A DNA stretch of 7,807 nucleotides from Chloroflexota bacterium. Lineage in GTDB: Bacteria > Chloroflexota > Anaerolineae > Fen-1058. Positions 6,126-7,807 of this stretch are shown here, one piece after another. The notes beneath the pieces are model-generated. The model made no database searches. It was not told where the DNA came from and saw nothing but the letters and a program-made list of their open reading frames with translations. The stretch lies in contig JACRBO010000861.1 in NCBI GenBank assembly GCA_016219235.1, forward strand, positions 1-7,807, read 5' to 3'. A program made the position numbers and the translations under genes. The number at the start of each line of letters is the position of its first letter. Within the stretch, counting starts at the first letter, position 1.

Positions 6126-6155
6126 GGACGTCCCTTGCAAGCAAGGGCGTCGTCC
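6126..6155. repeat. Long hairpin with GACG/CCCTTGC stem
   Basis: CCCTTGC (6132-6138) pairs with GCAAGGG (6141-6147). The stem extends by GACG (6127-6130) with CGTC (6148-6151) past one bulged T. An alternative outer pairing is GGACG (6126-6130) with CGTCC (6151-6155). This is the first of the three hairpins met by a transcript leaving the 76-aa gene. Confidence 0.72.
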
Positions 6156-6209
6156 AACGGAATCACGGGCGTCGATCACAACGGAACTCGCTTCAGATCA
6201 AACGGCTGT

Positions 6210-6440
6210 TTACGGACAGGGCACGGGCGGCAGCACCACATCCCGATCGGCTGGTGGCGCGATCGAGGTTGCCAGCTGCGCTTGCAGAAACGCCGTCAGA
6301 TCATCGAGCGAAGTGAAATAGCGCCGTTGACCGCTGGCTGCGTGTTCAACCATCCCGCGCCAGTCAGGCTGGGCTGATTCCCCCGTAGTCTCGGCCCACA
6401 GGCGCACCATAAACACGTGATCGATCCGTTTGATGGTCAT
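6210..6440 (-). CDS. Small conserved hypothetical protein (VRLW.E..WRG.VEH..SG..RYF family)
   Basis: This encodes 76 residues. The ATG at 6440 is the only ATG that keeps the full conserved N-terminus; no Shine-Dalgarno site is visible before it, unlike the other genes here, so the start is less sure. ATG at residue 11 is the alternative. Visible pattern: VFMVRLWAE (9-17), PDWRGMVEH (25-33), SGQRRYF (36-42), LDDLTAFLQAQL (45-56), then a Pro-rich tail. I recall short Chloroflexota proteins of this layout (F.V.IW.E...WRG.I.HV.SGE.RY...LD....FI..L) with no known function. They often stand near regulators. There is no signal peptide or membrane segment, so it is cytoplasmic. It follows the TPR gene after 152 bases that hold heptad repeats, and is followed by a probable terminator. 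The same transcript may carry both genes. Confidence 0.75.
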   Translation of the reverse strand: MTIKRIDHVFMVRLWAETTGESAQPDWRGMVEHAASGQRRYFTSLDDLTAFLQAQLATSIAPPADRDVVLPPVPCP

Positions 6441-6518
6441 GAAAAAATCCGCAGTCTCGTTGGGTTATGCCTCACCGTCCAGCATACAACAGACCGCGTC
6501 CAGAAAGCGTCCAAAGCG

Positions 6519-6532
6519 GGGATCAGGGATCA
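6519..6532. repeat. GGGATCA heptad x2
   Basis: Two adjacent exact copies of GGGATCA, followed by one more G. It is short on its own, but it has the same seven-base period as the arrays at 6554 and 3496. Confidence 0.5.
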
Positions 6533-6553
6533 GTTCGACATACACTGCGCGAG

Positions 6554-6595
6554 GCATTATGCATTATGCATTGTGCATTGTGCATTGTCCATTCA
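6554..6595. repeat. Heptad tandem array GCATTAT x2, GCATTGT x3, then a decayed unit
   Basis: Five consecutive seven-base units lie at 6554-6588, followed by CCATTCA at 6589-6595. The decayed last unit contains the plus-strand TCA at 6593-6595, which is the stop codon (TGA) of the TPR gene. The array therefore starts exactly where the coding region ends. The sequence differs from the CG(C/A)ATAT-type heptads at 3496-3607, but the period is the same. Confidence 0.85.
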
Positions 6596-7807
6596 TCCCG
6601 GCCACACCTGCCGCTCAACAGCGGCCACGATCTGGCGATTGAAGGGGAGTTCGTAATATGAGGACTGTGATTCAGCTTCGGGAATGTCGGCGATGCGCTG
6701 TCGCATCACGTCGGCGGCGCGTTGCAGCAGGTCTTGCGCGCGCGCCTCATCACCCACGGCTCGATAGGTCTGCGCCGCCGCCCACAAAATATACTGCGGA
6801 TGCATCATGCTGGCTTCAGATTGCGCGTATAACTTCAACATCTCAGCAGTCGTGCGCTGCGCCGCAGCGAGGTCGCCGTGACGGCAATAGGCCACTGTCA
6901 GGTCGCACAGGTCGGTCCCTAATTCGGCGGGCTGGCCCAGCGTGCGGCGGATCGCCAGCCCCGCTTCCATATGTGCGATGGCTTGCGGCAGATTACCCAA
7001 CTCGCGCTCAGCCGCCCCCAGGTTCGCCAGCGCATTCGCTTCCATCAGGCGGCTGTTCATCTGGCGCGCCAGTTCCAGCCCGCGCCGCGAAGCCGTCCGG
7101 CCAGCCGCGTAGTCTCCCAGATACAGCGTAATCATGCCTTCATTCAAAGCGCAGATCGCCTGACCACGCACATCGTTCAGTTCACGGAAGATGGCGTCGG
7201 CTTGCCGCGTCAACGTCAGCCCCTCGGCATAGCGGCCCAACCGCCCTACCAGCAACATCGACGTATTCACCATCACGGCCGCCTGGCCCTGCCGCTTGCC
7301 CAGCGCGTTATACAGTCGTTCGGCTTCCGCGTAGAGTTGGCGCGCCGTCTGCACTTGATAACGCCGCGCGGCCACCGCGGCCAACCGCGCCAGCGCATCC
7401 GCCTCGCCTTCCCGATCGCCGAGCGTGCGACACACGTCCAGCATCTGCGTCGCCACCGCGTGCGCTGCGTCGAAGTCTTGTTTCGCAAACGATGCCCCAC
7501 TCGCCGCGCGCAACGCTGTGACCAACACCGATCGATTACTCTGCGAGCCGGCCAGTTGATCGGCCAGTTTTAATGCCGCCTGCGCCGCATCGAAGTGACC
7601 CTGTTGCACGGCCACATCGGCCAGCGCGCACTGCGCCGCGATCAGCGCCGCCACTTGCCCCGCGGCCACTTGCGCCGCGTCATCACCGGCCTGTTGCGCC
7701 AGATCAGCGGCCCGCTGCAAAGTAACCTGCGCCTGCGGATAAGCGCTGATCAGCAATTGATACTGACCGGCGGCCAACGCCGCTCGTGCTTGCCACACCC
7801 TCGATTG
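6593..7807 (-). CDS. TPR-repeat protein, C-terminal part (5' end outside window)
   Basis: The frame is open to the right edge, giving 404 residues. A GTG at 7798 lies within the TPR array and is not taken as the start, because the frame continues upstream (QSR...). The whole segment is helical and Ala/Leu-rich with degenerate TPR units: for example A.ALARLAAVAARRYQVQTARQLYAEAERLYNALG (split here by loops), then GQAICALNEGMITLYLGDYA, EANALANLGAAERELGNL and AIAHMEAGLAIRRTLGQ. The end, IADIPEAESQSSYYELPFNRQIVAA, matches the closing pattern I recall in the long TPR tails of Chloroflexota AAA/NB-ARC ATPases, adenylate-cyclase-like proteins and SARP/LuxR-type activators. TPRs bind partner proteins or regulate the N-terminal effector, which cannot be seen here. 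A cytoplasmic signalling or regulatory role is inferred. Confidence 0.85.
   Translation of the reverse strand, partial: QSRVWQARAALAAGQYQLLISAYPQAQVTLQRAADLAQQAGDDAAQVAAGQVAALIAAQCALADVAVQQGHFDAAQAALKLADQLAGSQSNRSVLVTALRAASGASFAKQDFDAAHAVATQMLDVCRTLGDREGEADALARLAAVAARRYQVQTARQLYAEAERLYNALGKRQGQAAVMVNTSMLLVGRLGRYAEGLTLTRQADAIFRELNDVRGQAICALNEGMITLYLGDYAAGRTASRRGLELARQMNSRLMEANALANLGAAERELGNLPQAIAHMEAGLAIRRTLGQPAELGTDLCDLTVAYCRHGDLAAAQRTTAEMLKLYAQSEASMMHPQYILWAAAQTYRAVGDEARAQDLLQRAADVMRQRIADIPEAESQSSYYELPFNRQIVAAVERQVWPG

Larger units (their letters stand above)
5945..6209. other. Intergenic region: leader of adhesin-like gene plus triple-hairpin tract
   Basis: No gene is supported in these 265 bases. 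The part nearest the adhesin-like gene (5945-6018) is its leader. The minus strand there contains TTGAAA and TTGATC as possible -35 elements, but no good -10 at the right distance (TAATCC, 16 bases after TTGATC, is poor), so no promoter is claimed. From 6019 to 6155 lie three hairpins, listed separately. Confidence 0.6.

Noticed and set aside
1..7807. Defence, toxin-antitoxin, secondary-metabolite or tRNA/rRNA genes
   Set aside because: No catalytic motifs, paired toxin-antitoxin layout or cloverleaf was seen on either strand.

Overview
The window looks like chromosomal DNA of a Chloroflexota (Chloroflexi) bacterium, probably from the Anaerolineae/Caldilineae/Ardenticatenia side. This is judged from recalled protein styles, not from a search. 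The clues are an FG-GAP protein with the GLTEWYINGPYG head domain, a small exported protein ending in YLPLVLR, a short WRG..VEH..SG..RYF protein beside a TPR protein, high G+C, and intergenic seven-base tandem repeats. All six genes that can be supported lie on the minus strand, so they are read from high to low coordinates.

Layout in reading order. (1) 7807-6593: C-terminal 404 residues of a TPR-rich protein, probably the sensor/regulator part of a larger ATPase or transcription activator whose start lies outside the window. (2) 6440-6210: a 76-aa conserved hypothetical protein. Between these two genes is a seven-base repeat patch (GGGATCA x2; GCATTAT/GCATTGT x5). (3) 6155-6019: three consecutive hairpins, each containing GGAC...GTCC. 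The last is followed by T5 on the minus strand and probably terminates transcription. (4) 5944-3923: a 673-aa exported protein made of an FTYQGQL N-terminal domain, two duplicated YadA-like head modules, a tail-fibre-like LLDGQHGSYY linker and a phage-fibre-like C-terminal domain. (5) 3911-3609: a 100-aa exported protein with a Gly-rich WSTIDGGGG / GTIGQ repeat and a YLPLVLR tail. Its ribosome-binding site overlaps the stop codon of gene 4, so the two form an operon. (6) 3607-3496: a seven-base-periodic inverted repeat. (7) 3473-2511: a 320-aa two-helix membrane protein whose N- and C-terminal soluble halves look like copies of one another. (8) 2427-<1: an exported FG-GAP beta-propeller protein, open at the left edge of the window, with nine complete repeats and part of a tenth.

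Taken together, genes 4, 5 and 8 are surface or secreted proteins and gene 7 is an inner-membrane protein of unknown role. The region reads as a cell-envelope/adhesion locus next to an unrelated-looking regulator pair. The four envelope genes all have strong Shine-Dalgarno sites (AAGGAG, AGGAGG or GGAGG) 5-7 bases before ATG, which fixes their starts. No transposase, integrase, CRISPR array, tRNA or rRNA was seen. The most unusual items are the chimeric adhesin/tail-fibre protein with its coupled YLPLVLR partner, the duplicated membrane protein, the triple hairpin cluster and the heptad repeats. None of these by itself demonstrates a new system.
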